A stretch of DNA of 10,605 nt from an uncultured Duganella sp. GTDB taxonomy: Bacteria > Pseudomonadota > Gammaproteobacteria > Burkholderiales > Burkholderiaceae. The DNA lies in NCBI GenBank assembly GCA_946482335.1, contig CAMLRG010000186.1, forward strand, positions 1 to 10,605, read 5' to 3'. This document shows positions 1 to 7,060 of this stretch, one piece after another (position 1 is the first letter of the stretch; every line of letters starts with the position of its first letter). The notes under the pieces were generated by a model, which saw nothing but the letters and a program-made list of their open reading frames with translations, did not search any database and was not told the origin of the DNA. The position numbers were made by a program, and so were the translations under genes.

Positions 1-442
1 GGATGTGGTGATTTCCTCCGATTTCATCGTCGGCTTCCCCGGCGAGACGGACGAGGATTTCGAAGCAATGTATAAGCTGGTGCAGGACGTCGATTTCGAC
101 AACAGCTTCAGCTTCATCTTCAGCAAGCGCCCCGGCACGCCGGCGGCCAACCTGGCCGACGACACGCCGCCCGAAGTCAAGTCGGCACGCCTGCAGCGCC
201 TGCAAGCCCTGTTCGACGAGAACACCAAACGCCACAGCGCGGCCATGGTCGGCATGACCATGCAGGTGCTGGTGGAAGGCCCCTCCAAGCGCGGCGGCAA
301 CGTATTGCAGGGCCGCGCCAGCAATACCCGCACCGTCCATTTCGACGGCGGCACCAATGCGCAGGCTCTGATCGGCCAGATGGTCGGCGTGCGCATCACC
401 GAAAGCCTGGATTACTCCCTGCGCGGAGAAGCGATACTTTGA
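1..442 (+). CDS. miaB: tRNA-2-methylthio-N6-dimethylallyladenosine synthase MiaB, C-terminal part (5' end outside window)
   Basis: MiaB is a radical-SAM enzyme that adds a methylthio group to i6A37 of tRNAs reading UNN codons, using two 4Fe-4S clusters. Only the last ~146 codons are present; the frame is open from base 2, so the gene continues to the left. The visible part starts in the end of the radical-SAM barrel, with SDFIVGFPGETDEDF and FSFIFSKRPGTPAA, both highly characteristic of MiaB. It ends with a TRAM RNA-binding domain from roughly base 245 (VGMTMQVLVEGPSKR through VGVRITES). The N-terminal cluster-binding cysteines and the CxxxCxxC motif lie outside the window. The stop TGA at 440-442 overlaps the TTG start of phoH by 4 nt (TTGA), so the two genes are almost certainly co-transcribed and coupled in translation. 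Confidence 0.95.
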   Translation, partial: DVVISSDFIVGFPGETDEDFEAMYKLVQDVDFDNSFSFIFSKRPGTPAANLADDTPPEVKSARLQRLQALFDENTKRHSAAMVGMTMQVLVEGPSKRGGNVLQGRASNTRTVHFDGGTNAQALIGQMVGVRITESLDYSLRGEAIL

Positions 443-1506
443 AAACAAAAACCCCGGTGCAGCCGCACTACTTCATTCCAGAACCACTGGACAACACGCG
501 CCTGGCCCATTTGTGCGGGCCGCTCGACGAAAACCTGCGCCAGATTTCGGCGGCGCTGGACGTGACCATTTTCCGCCGCGGCGAGAAGTTCATCGTCAGC
601 GGCACCAATGCCGAACGCGCCGTCGCCATGCTGGAGCGTTTCTACGAGGTGGCCGACAAGGTGGTGCCGGTGGAGGAAGTGCAGTTGGCCCTGGTCGAGC
701 AGCGCGCCAGCGAAGCGCCGGACGATTTCGGTACGGAGGAGGAACCGCCCTTCCACGAGCCGGACATCACCAGCCCGGTGCTCAAGACGCGCCGCTCGGA
801 CCTGCGCGGCCGCACGCCGCACCAGATCCGCTACATGCGCAATATCCTCGACCACGACATCAGCTTCGGCATCGGCCCGGCCGGCACCGGCAAGACTTAC
901 CTGGCCGTCGCCTGCGCGGTCGATGCGCTGGAGCGCGACGCGGTCAAGCGCATCATCCTGACCCGTCCCGCCGTGGAAGCGGGCGAGCGGCTGGGCTTCC
1001 TGCCGGGCGACCTGGCGCAAAAGGTCGATCCATATTTGCGCCCGCTGTACGACGCCCTGTACGACCTGCTCGGTTTCGACCGCACGCAAAAGATGTTCGA
1101 GAAGCAGGTGATCGAAATCGCACCGCTGGCCTATATGCGCGGCCGCACGCTGAACCATGCCTTCGTGATCCTGGACGAAGCGCAGAACACCACGGTCGAA
1201 CAGATGAAGATGTTCCTGACCCGTATCGGCTTCGGCAGCAAGGCGGTGGTGACCGGCGACGTGACCCAGATCGACTTGCAGAAGCACCAGAAGTCCGGCC
1301 TGGTCGATGCCATGCATGTGCTGCGCAATGTGCGCGGCATCGCCTTCAGCCAGTTCTCCAGCGCCGACGTGGTGCGCCATCCGCTGGTGGCGCGCATTGT
1401 CGACGCCTATGAAAAATCGCAGGAAGCCGCCGCCGAAGTGGCGCCCCTGCTGCAACCCGTTAAACCTGCCGCCGTCAAGGCCGTTCGCAATGTCCGAAAA
1501 AAATAA
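439..1506 (+). CDS. phoH: PhoH-family ATPase (PhoH-like / YbeZ)
   Basis: A 355-residue PhoH-like P-loop ATPase, the usual partner of YbeY in proteobacteria and thought to act in RNA or ribosome metabolism; its exact activity is unsettled. Walker A is GPAGTGKT at residues 146-153 and Walker B is VILDEAQN at 243-250. TRPAVEAGE and GDVTQIDL are further PhoH signatures, and an RNA-binding-like N-terminal region precedes the ATPase core. I chose the TTG at 439 because the next in-frame Met is near residue 64, inside conserved sequence. TTG also forms a TTGA overlap with the miaB stop and has GGAG at 425-428, 10 nt upstream. The last 17 nt overlap the start of ybeY. The basic, Ala/Pro-rich C-terminal tail is probably disordered. 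Confidence 0.95.
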   Translation: MKTKTPVQPHYFIPEPLDNTRLAHLCGPLDENLRQISAALDVTIFRRGEKFIVSGTNAERAVAMLERFYEVADKVVPVEEVQLALVEQRASEAPDDFGTEEEPPFHEPDITSPVLKTRRSDLRGRTPHQIRYMRNILDHDISFGIGPAGTGKTYLAVACAVDALERDAVKRIILTRPAVEAGERLGFLPGDLAQKVDPYLRPLYDALYDLLGFDRTQKMFEKQVIEIAPLAYMRGRTLNHAFVILDEAQNTTVEQMKMFLTRIGFGSKAVVTGDVTQIDLQKHQKSGLVDAMHVLRNVRGIAFSQFSSADVVRHPLVARIVDAYEKSQEAAAEVAPLLQPVKPAAVKAVRNVRKK

Positions 1507-1948
1507 GCTGACCCTGTCCGTCCAGTATGCCGACCCGCGCCTGCAGGAAGAGATTACCCGCCCGATGCTACGCAAGTGGGTCAAGGCGGCGCTGTTCGCG
1601 CCGGCCGAACTGACCATCCGCTTCGTCGACGCGGCCGAAGGGCAGGAATTGAACCGCGCATACCGCGGCAAGGATTACGCCACCAATGTGCTGACCTTCG
1701 CCTACAACGAAGGCGAGGACATCGCCGAAGACGAGCCGACGCGCGCCGACATCATCCTGTGCACCGACGTGCTGCAGCGCGAAGCGGCCGAGCAGAAGAA
1801 GAGCGTGGAAGAGCACACCGCCCACCTGGTGGTGCACGGCGTGCTGCACGCCCAGGGCTACGATCACGAGGACGACGAGGAAGCAGCCGAAATGGAAGGC
1901 ATCGAGACCGACATCGTGACAGGCCTCGGTTACGCCGATCCATACTAA
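1490..1948 (+). CDS. ybeY: Endoribonuclease YbeY (16S rRNA maturation factor)
   Basis: A 152-residue single-domain zinc metalloprotein of the UPF0054 family. YbeY is a single-strand endoribonuclease involved in 16S rRNA 3'-end processing and 70S ribosome quality control. The zinc-binding motif H-x3-H-x5-H is intact: H116, H120 and H126 in [21 protein letters not shown] is a second family signature. The start is ATG 1490 ([10 protein letters not shown]). A longer reading of the frame would run deep into phoH with unconserved residues and is rejected. AAGG at 1477-1480 lies 9 nt upstream of the start. The gene begins 17 nt inside the phoH 3' end, so translation is probably coupled. The TAA stop overlaps, tail to tail, the stop of the exporter gene on the other strand. 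In related genomes corC usually follows directly; here three other genes intervene. Confidence 0.95.
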   Translation: MSEKNKLTLSVQYADPRLQEEITRPMLRKWVKAALFAPAELTIRFVDAAEGQELNRAYRGKDYATNVLTFAYNEGEDIAEDEPTRADIILCTDVLQREAAEQKKSVEEHTAHLVVHGVLHAQGYDHEDDEEAAEMEGIETDIVTGLGYADPY

Positions 1949-2556
1949 AGTTCGCGCGCCAGCAGCGTGATGCCGAAGGCGCAAAACACCAGTGCGCTCG
2001 TGCGCGAGAGGGCCCGCGCGGCGCGCGGTTGGCAGAGCCAGTTACTGGCCCGCGACGCCAGCGCCGCATAGGCAGCATGGATCAGCAGCAGCACCACGCA
2101 GTAGGTGGAGATGGCCAAGGCCGGAGACAGCTGCGCTTGCACGCTGCCCAGCACCGACAGGAAGAACAGCAGCGATTTCGGATTGCTCGTCTGAAGCAGT
2201 GCGCCGTCCAGCAGGAGCTTGCGGTGGCCTTCGGCCAGGCGCGCCTGGCGCGACGCCGCGGCGGCGATGGCCCCTGGCGCCCGGCGCCAAGCTTTGGCGG
2301 CCAGGTAAAAGAGGTAAGCGGCGCCGCAAAATTTCAGCAGCAGGAACAGCTGGGGCGAAGAGCGGATCAGCAGTCCGATGCCGGCCGAGGATAATGCCGC
2401 CATCAGCGCTGCCCCGATCGCCAGGCCCAGCACCCCATGCATGGCGGCGCGCCAGCCCTTGGCGATCGCATTGTCCAAGGTCATCAGCACGCCGGGGCCG
2501 GGACTGGACACGGTGGCGACCGCCATTGCGAGAAAGATCCAGTAAGTAGGGTTCAT
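1945..2556 (-). CDS. LysE/RhtB-family amino-acid (or small-molecule) exporter
   Basis: A 203-residue, very hydrophobic inner-membrane protein, the normal length for LysE/RhtB exporters (about 205). Family features are SPGPGVLM near the N-terminus after the first membrane helix, a small-residue-rich second helix ([15 protein letters not shown]), and [14 protein letters not shown] after the basic cytoplasmic loop. Five to six membrane helices can be seen. Members export amino acids such as lysine, arginine, threonine or homoserine, or other small compounds; the substrate here cannot be read from sequence. I chose ATG 2556 ([10 protein letters not shown]) over an upstream in-frame Met at 2637, because the family starts directly with a membrane helix and the extra 27 residues would cover the divergent promoter region. 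No clear ribosome binding site is seen. The gene diverges from a LysR-type regulator that probably controls it. Confidence 0.9.
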   Translation of the reverse strand: MNPTYWIFLAMAVATVSSPGPGVLMTLDNAIAKGWRAAMHGVLGLAIGAALMAALSSAGIGLLIRSSPQLFLLLKFCGAAYLFYLAAKAWRRAPGAIAAAASRQARLAEGHRKLLLDGALLQTSNPKSLLFFLSVLGSVQAQLSPALAISTYCVVLLLIHAAYAALASRASNWLCQPRAARALSRTSALVFCAFGITLLAREL

Positions 2557-2650
2557 GCCCGCAGTGTGCGCGATCGCGCAGCTGGCAAGCAAACGAGTTC
2601 TTGGTATGATGTGTTGAGTATTATTCAACACTACCAACGCCGAGTTATCG
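2557..2650. promoter_or_regulatory. Divergent exporter/LysR control region with LysR-type operator palindrome
   Basis: The 94-nt gap between the divergent exporter and regulator contains a 21-bp near-perfect palindrome at 2611-2631: arms GTGTTGA and TCAACAC around a 7-nt centre, with 9 of 10 base pairs matching. Its core, TTGAGTATTATTCAA at 2614-2628, fits the T-N11-A rule for LysR-type regulators. A second inverted pair, TTGGTA at 2601-2606 and TACCAA at 2632-2637, flanks it asymmetrically. A possible lysR promoter is CTGGCA (2582-2587), 17 nt, TATGAT (2605-2610). Its start point would fall near 2617 inside the palindrome, which would fit negative autoregulation. I see no convincing exporter promoter. 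The palindrome is observed; its binding by the neighbouring LysR protein and the promoter are inferred. Confidence 0.6.
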
Positions 2651-3544
2651 ATGACCGTCCGCCCGCCGCTGCACGCGCTTCATGTCTTCTGCGCCGTCGT
2701 CCGCGAAGGCGGATTCCGCCAGGCGGCGCAAGCGCTGCACCTGACCCCAGGTGCCGTCAGCCGCCAGGTCCAGGCGCTGGAGGACCATCTCAAGCAAGTC
2801 TTGTTCGACAGGGCGGCCGGCAATGCGGCAGCCTTGACCGCCGCCGGCCGGCAATTGCACGAACAGGCCGCAGGCAAGCTGGCTGCCATCGTCGACCTGC
2901 TGGAGCCTGCCGGCGGTGCGGGTGGCCGATTGACGATCCTGGTCGATACCAGCGTGACGCTGGCCATGCATTGGCTGATCCCGCAATTGCCGGACTTCCG
3001 CCGGCGCTATCCGCAGCTCCACGTGGATGTGCGGACGGGCGATGGCGAGATCAATCCTTGCGCGCCGGTCGATGTCTTCCTGCGGCGCGACCCGGCGGAA
3101 TTTCGCGGGCTCGCGTCGCAGCCATTCATGCCTGAGCGCTGCGTGCTGGTTGCAAGTCCCGCCGTCGCAGCCACATTGCCCGCGGCCCCCGCCGGCGGGC
3201 CCGGCCTGGCCGCCGCGCCACGCATCGGCATGCGCTCCAGGCCCGACCTGTGGCCAGGCTGGGGCCGGGCATTCGGCCTGCCCGCCAGGGCGCTGGCGCC
3301 AACCCTGGAGCTGGACAATACCGTCCTGGCGATCCAGGCGGCGCTTCAGGGCTTGGGCGTGCTGGTGGTGCCGCAGCCCTTTGTGGCGCCGATGATCGAT
3401 AGCGGCGCACTGCGGCGCATCGTGCCGGCCAGTATCGAGACCGGATCGTATTCCTTTGCCGTGGGACGCCAGCGCGCCTCCGCACGCGCCGGCCTCTTCA
3501 CGCAATGGCTCATTGAACGCGGCATGACCCGTCCGGACGGCTAG
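2651..3544 (+). CDS. LysR-family transcriptional regulator
   Basis: A 297-residue LysR-type regulator of typical length. The N-terminal winged helix-turn-helix spans about residues 8-65, with FRQAAQALHLTPGAVSRQV as the helix-turn-helix core. A linker helix is followed by a periplasmic-binding-like effector domain from about residue 93 (GRLTILVDTSVTLAMHWLIP) to the end. The look of the HTH (LTPGAVSRQVQALE) is closer to the GcvA-like branch than to ArgP/LysG, but this is an impression without alignment. The ATG at 2651 gives the standard N-terminus; the ribosome binding site is weak. The gene diverges from the LysE/RhtB exporter, an arrangement seen for exporter regulators that respond to the exported compound. 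Its TAG stop lies in the same CTAG (3541-3544) as the stop of the convergent CorA/ZntB gene. Confidence 0.92.
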   Translation: MTVRPPLHALHVFCAVVREGGFRQAAQALHLTPGAVSRQVQALEDHLKQVLFDRAAGNAAALTAAGRQLHEQAAGKLAAIVDLLEPAGGAGGRLTILVDTSVTLAMHWLIPQLPDFRRRYPQLHVDVRTGDGEINPCAPVDVFLRRDPAEFRGLASQPFMPERCVLVASPAVAATLPAAPAGGPGLAAAPRIGMRSRPDLWPGWGRAFGLPARALAPTLELDNTVLAIQAALQGLGVLVVPQPFVAPMIDSGALRRIVPASIETGSYSFAVGRQRASARAGLFTQWLIERGMTRPDG

Positions 3545-4557
3545 TCCCGCCGTTGGCGGAACAGCCAGGCGCCGGCGACGATCGTGAACAGCGCCACAAT
3601 GCCGGCGATCACCCAGAATCCAGCCCGGTCGTCGGCCAGCGGGATGCCGCCCACATTCATGCCCAGCAAGCCGGCAATGATATTGATCGGCAGCGCCAGC
3701 ACGGTCACGATGGTCAGCACATACAGGCTGCGGTTATTGGCTTCGTTGACCAGGGCCGCAATCTCTTCCTGCAGCAATTTGATGCGCTCCTGCAGCGCCG
3801 CCATATCGTTCAGCACGACGGCAAACTCCTCGGTCGACTCGCGCAACTCCTGGCGGTCGGCTTCGCTGGCCCAGGATGGCGGCCGCTGCAGCAGGCGGAA
3901 CAGCGCTGCCGGCTCCGGCGCCAGCAGCCGTTGCAGGCGCACCAGCACCCGGCGCAGCGCGCCCAGGTCGGCGCGCTTGAATTTCAGCTTGCCCGACAGG
4001 AGGTTGTCCTCGATGCGGTCCACCTTGGCGGTGGCATCGCGCACGATACGGGTCAGCACGTCGGCCTGGTCGCGCAGCAGGTGCGTCAGCAGCACCACGC
4101 TGGACGCCAGGTTTTCGCCGCCGCGCACCGCCTGGCGCAGCCGCTCCACCGCCTGCAACGGCTTGCGGCGCGCACTGACCACCAGGCGCCGCTCGACGCT
4201 CAAACAAACGCTGGAAATATCCGAGGGTTCGAAGCTGAAGTCGCGCAGCACATCGTTGACCACTGCGACCAGGGTGTCGTCCGCCTGTTCGATGCGGGTC
4301 GAGCGCGCGCCTTCTTCATGCAGGCTGTCGTAATATTCATTGGCCAGCGTGGCATGTTCGCGCATCCATTTTTCGCTGGCGGTGTTGGCAAGGTTGAAAT
4401 GCAGCCAGAGGAATTCGCCGGCAGGGCTATCGGATTCACGCAGCCATTGTTCGGCCTCGGAGGCTTCGATCGGTACCGGCTGCGGGCCGCGTCCAAACAA
4501 ATAACCGCACACGAGGCCGCATTGGTCGGATCCATAGGTGACTGCACTGATCTGCAT
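3541..4557 (-). CDS. CorA/ZntB-family (2-TM-GxN) divalent metal transporter
   Basis: A 338-residue member of the CorA metal-ion transporter superfamily. A long cytoplasmic N-terminal domain, acidic and rich in helices, covers about residues 1-275. It is followed by TM1 (about 279-298), the signature GMN at 299-301 within GMNVGGIPLA, a short loop and TM2 (about 313-333), ending in a basic tail. GMN with NVGGIP after it resembles ZntB-type proteins (zinc transport, pentameric) as much as CorA (Mg/Co), so the ion is uncertain. The start ATG 4557 (MQISAVTYGS) has GGA about 8 nt upstream; an earlier in-frame Met at 4641 would overlap corC and lacks support. It diverges from corC and converges on the LysR gene with a 4-nt stop overlap. 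Confidence 0.9.
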   Translation of the reverse strand: MQISAVTYGSDQCGLVCGYLFGRGPQPVPIEASEAEQWLRESDSPAGEFLWLHFNLANTASEKWMREHATLANEYYDSLHEEGARSTRIEQADDTLVAVVNDVLRDFSFEPSDISSVCLSVERRLVVSARRKPLQAVERLRQAVRGGENLASSVVLLTHLLRDQADVLTRIVRDATAKVDRIEDNLLSGKLKFKRADLGALRRVLVRLQRLLAPEPAALFRLLQRPPSWASEADRQELRESTEEFAVVLNDMAALQERIKLLQEEIAALVNEANNRSLYVLTIVTVLALPINIIAGLLGMNVGGIPLADDRAGFWVIAGIVALFTIVAGAWLFRQRRD

Positions 4558-4634
4558 GAGGTTTCCAATTTGATAATTTCGGCCGGGACTGGGCGGTTTA
4601 GTGTATGCTATAGCACTTCGGAACAACGGCTTTA
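4558..4634. promoter_or_regulatory. Divergent CorA/ZntB-corC intergenic region
   Basis: These 77 nt must hold the promoters of both the CorA/ZntB gene (-) and corC (+). The region is A/T-richer than the genes around it. It contains a perfect 10-bp palindrome, TGCTATAGCA, at 4606-4615. A -10-like TATGCT (4604-4609) or TATAGC (4609-4614) could serve corC, but I find no good -35 element, so neither promoter is well defined. Confidence 0.35.
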
Positions 4635-5522
4635 ATGCCAATTATGCAAGAGCACTCTAGTAGCGTCAGGAATGACGCTAAACCACACCGGTCGCTGTTC
4701 GAGCGACTCACCGCCCTGATTTCCCCTGAGCCCGAGAGCCGCTCCGAGCTGCTTGAAGTCCTGCACGACGCCCATGAACGCAACCTGATCGACGCCGATG
4801 CGCTGTCGATGATCGAAGGCGTGTTCCAGGTGTCGGACCTGTCGGCGCGCGACATCATGGTGCCGCGCTCGCAGATGGATGTCATCGACATTACCAAACC
4901 GATCGAGGAATGGATCCCGCTGGTGCTGGAAACGGCCCACTCGCGTTTCCCGGCCATCGACGGTGAGCGCGATAAGGTGGTCGGCATCCTGCTGGCCAAG
5001 GACTTGCTGCGTTACTACGCGGAAGAATCGTTCGACGTGCGCGACATGCTGCGCCCGGCAATCTTCATCCCGGAATCGAAACGGCTGAACGTCCTGCTGC
5101 GCGACTTCCGCGCCAACCATAACCACATGGCGATCGTGGTCGACGAATACTCCGGCGTGGCCGGCCTGATCACCATCGAGGACGTGCTGGAACAGATCGT
5201 CGGCGACATCGAGGATGAATACGACTTCGACGAAGAAGAGGACAACATCCTGTCGATCAAGGAAGGCAAGTTGGGCCCGCGCTGGCGCATCAAGGCGCTG
5301 ACCGAGCTCGAACAGTTCAACGAAGAGCTGGACGCCGATCTGGTCGACGAGGATGTCGACACCATCGGCGGCTTGGTGGCCAAGCATCTGGGCCGCATGC
5401 CGCATAAGGGCGACACCTTCGACATCGAAAACCTGCGCTTTGAAGTCCTGCGCGCCGATGCGCGCCAGGTCCATGTGCTGACGGTGGAAAAACTGCCGGC
5501 TTCCGTGGACGAGCAGGACTGA
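4635..5522 (+). CDS. corC: CorC/YbeX, soluble CBS-domain protein (HlyC/CorC family)
   Basis: A 295-residue cytosolic protein of the short CorC/YbeX type, without the membrane DUF21 domain of longer relatives. It has a tandem CBS pair at about residues 75-135 (ARDIMVPRSQMDVID onward) and 140-196 (VVDEYSGVAGLITIEDVLEQ). An acidic linker follows, then the CorC/HlyC transporter-associated domain (about 215-287). E. coli YbeX/CorC was linked to Mg/Co efflux with CorA and more recently to ribosome metabolism. Two ATGs, 4635 and 4644, are possible starts; neither has a strong ribosome binding site. An 8-bp hairpin with a GGAA loop lies just inside the coding sequence (4661-4680). The TGA stop overlaps the ATG of lnt by one base. 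The nearby CorA-like gene suggests a shared role in metal homeostasis, which is inference. Confidence 0.93.
   Translation: MPIMQEHSSSVRNDAKPHRSLFERLTALISPEPESRSELLEVLHDAHERNLIDADALSMIEGVFQVSDLSARDIMVPRSQMDVIDITKPIEEWIPLVLETAHSRFPAIDGERDKVVGILLAKDLLRYYAEESFDVRDMLRPAIFIPESKRLNVLLRDFRANHNHMAIVVDEYSGVAGLITIEDVLEQIVGDIEDEYDFDEEEDNILSIKEGKLGPRWRIKALTELEQFNEELDADLVDEDVDTIGGLVAKHLGRMPHKGDTFDIENLRFEVLRADARQVHVLTVEKLPASVDEQD
4661..4680 (+). other. Perfect hairpin with GNRA tetraloop at the start of corC
   Basis: TAGCGTCA at 4661-4668 and TGACGCTA at 4673-4680 form a perfect 8-bp stem closed by GGAA, a GNRA-type tetraloop. The hairpin covers codons 9-15 of corC, starting 26 nt after the first ATG. It is not followed by a T-run, so it is not a classical terminator. 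A role in mRNA stability or translation initiation is possible but only inferred. Confidence 0.5.
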
Positions 5523-7060
5523 TGCGCTGGCGCAAAGCCCAGCCAGGCGAGCCGGCGGCTGCGCCGCGTTCCACCCGTAACCGCATGCTGATTGCGGCCG
5601 TCGCCGGCGCGGCAGGCGTGTTCGCTTTCGCCCCGTTCGGCTGGTGGCCCTTGCAGATCCTGGCGCTGGCCCTGCTGGCCTACCAGGCCTTGCGCGCCGA
5701 TGGCGTGCGCGCCGCGGCGCTGGTGGGGTGGGCCTTCGGCTTCGGCTGGTGCCTGGCCGGCTTCCACTGGCTGTACATTGCGATCCACCGCTTCGGCGGC
5801 ATGCCCGCGCCTCTTGCCGCCATCTCGATCGCCCTGCTGGCGGCGGCCATGGCCTTGTACGCGGCCGGCGCCACCGCCGCCACGGCCTGGCTGCGCAAGC
5901 GCTGGCCGCTACCGCTGCCGGCCGCCACCTTGCTGGTCTTGCCGGCTTGCTGGGCGTTGTTCGAATTGCTGCGCGGCTGGCTGTTCACCGGTTTCCCCTG
6001 GGTCACGGCGGGCTATGCGCACAATACTTCGCCGCTGGCAGGCTATGCGCCGCTGCTGGGCGTGTACGGCATCAGCTGGCTGGCGGCGGTCACGGCAGGC
6101 GCGCTGCCGCTGCTGATGCACCCCTTCCGCTACAAGGCGATCGCCATCGTCGCCGCCATCTGGGCCGGCGGCTTTGCGCTGGGCCGCGTCGAGTGGACCG
6201 CGCCGGCTGGCCAACCATTGTCGGTGCGCCTGGTGCAGGGCAATGTCGCGTTGGAGAACAAGTTCGATATCCAGCATATCGGCGATACCCTGCGCATGTA
6301 CCAGCAAGTGGTGACAGCCGCCCCGGCCGACCTGATCGCCATTCCCGAAACGGGCGTGCCGCTGTTCCCGTCGCAGCTGCCGACCGGCTACCTGGATGCC
6401 TACGGCCAGTTCGCACGGCGCAGCGGCAGCCATGTGGTGCTGGGCATCCCGCTGACCAACGGCACGGAATATTCGAACAGCGTGATGGGCTTGCCGCCCT
6501 CGCGGGCGGCCAGCACTTACCGCTACGACAAGCACCATCTGGTGCCGTTCGGCGAATTCATCCCGACCGGCTTCCGCTGGTTCACCAACCTGATGCAAAT
6601 CCCCCTGGGCGACCAGACCCGCGGCGCCGCCGTCCAGGCACCGTTCCCGGTGAAGGACCAGAAGGTGCTGCCGAACATCTGCTATGAGAATGTGTTCGGC
6701 GAAGAGATTGCCGAACAGATTGCGCTGACCGGCGCCACGATGATGCTGAACGTGTCCGAACTGGCGTGGTATGGGGAATCGATCGCCATCCCGCAGCATT
6801 TGCAGATGTCGCAGATGCGCGCGCTGGAAACGGGCCGCCCGATGCTGAGCGCCACCAATACCGGGGCCACCGTCGTGATCTCGCCGCGCGGCGAAGTGGT
6901 GCATGCCCTGCCCTACCGCCAAGCCGGCGTGCTGAGCGCGACGGTGCAAGGCATGTCGGGTGACACGCCCTACATCAAGCTGCAGAACAAGCTGTTCCTG
7001 GCCCTTGCTGCGCTGTCAATCGCCGCCGCCTGGCTGTGGTCGCGTACGCGCCGCAACTAA
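5522..7060 (+). CDS. lnt: Apolipoprotein N-acyltransferase Lnt
   Basis: A 512-residue inner-membrane enzyme, the same length as E. coli Lnt. It transfers an acyl chain from phospholipid to the amino group of the N-terminal cysteine of apolipoproteins, the last step of lipoprotein maturation. The N-terminal half has several membrane helices (from about residue 22, including a WLYIAIHRFGGMP stretch and a GWLFTGFPWV segment). A periplasmic nitrilase-like domain covers about 228-475, and a final helix follows near 490-506. The catalytic triad is intact: E276 in IPETGVPLFPSQLP, K337 in YDKHHLVPFGEF and C387 in NICYENVFGEE, matching E267/K335/C387 of E. coli. The start ATG overlaps the corC stop by 1 nt, with AGGA 3 nt upstream. 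The 3' end is overlapped by 45 nt by a convergent small gene. Confidence 0.96.
   Translation: MRWRKAQPGEPAAAPRSTRNRMLIAAVAGAAGVFAFAPFGWWPLQILALALLAYQALRADGVRAAALVGWAFGFGWCLAGFHWLYIAIHRFGGMPAPLAAISIALLAAAMALYAAGATAATAWLRKRWPLPLPAATLLVLPACWALFELLRGWLFTGFPWVTAGYAHNTSPLAGYAPLLGVYGISWLAAVTAGALPLLMHPFRYKAIAIVAAIWAGGFALGRVEWTAPAGQPLSVRLVQGNVALENKFDIQHIGDTLRMYQQVVTAAPADLIAIPETGVPLFPSQLPTGYLDAYGQFARRSGSHVVLGIPLTNGTEYSNSVMGLPPSRAASTYRYDKHHLVPFGEFIPTGFRWFTNLMQIPLGDQTRGAAVQAPFPVKDQKVLPNICYENVFGEEIAEQIALTGATMMLNVSELAWYGESIAIPQHLQMSQMRALETGRPMLSATNTGATVVISPRGEVVHALPYRQAGVLSATVQGMSGDTPYIKLQNKLFLALAALSIAAAWLWSRTRRN

Noticed and set aside
1307..1489. Extension of ybeY upstream to 1307
   Set aside because: The extra residues are Met/Cys/Ser/Pro rich and overlap phoH in another frame; YbeY proteins start near the MSEKNK Met.
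412..1671. 419-codon open frame on - opposite phoH
   Set aside because: It has no recognisable motif and His/Gln/Arg/Ala-rich composition typical of the antisense of a high-GC gene; phoH on + has clear Walker motifs.
3553..4635. 360-codon open frame on + opposite the CorA/ZntB gene
   Set aside because: Composition (Gln/His/Arg rich) is that of an antisense shadow, and the - frame has the GMN motif and two membrane helices.
5909..6949. 346-codon open frame on - inside lnt
   Set aside because: It is antisense to the full catalytic region of lnt, which contains E276, K337 and C387; no family features are seen on -.
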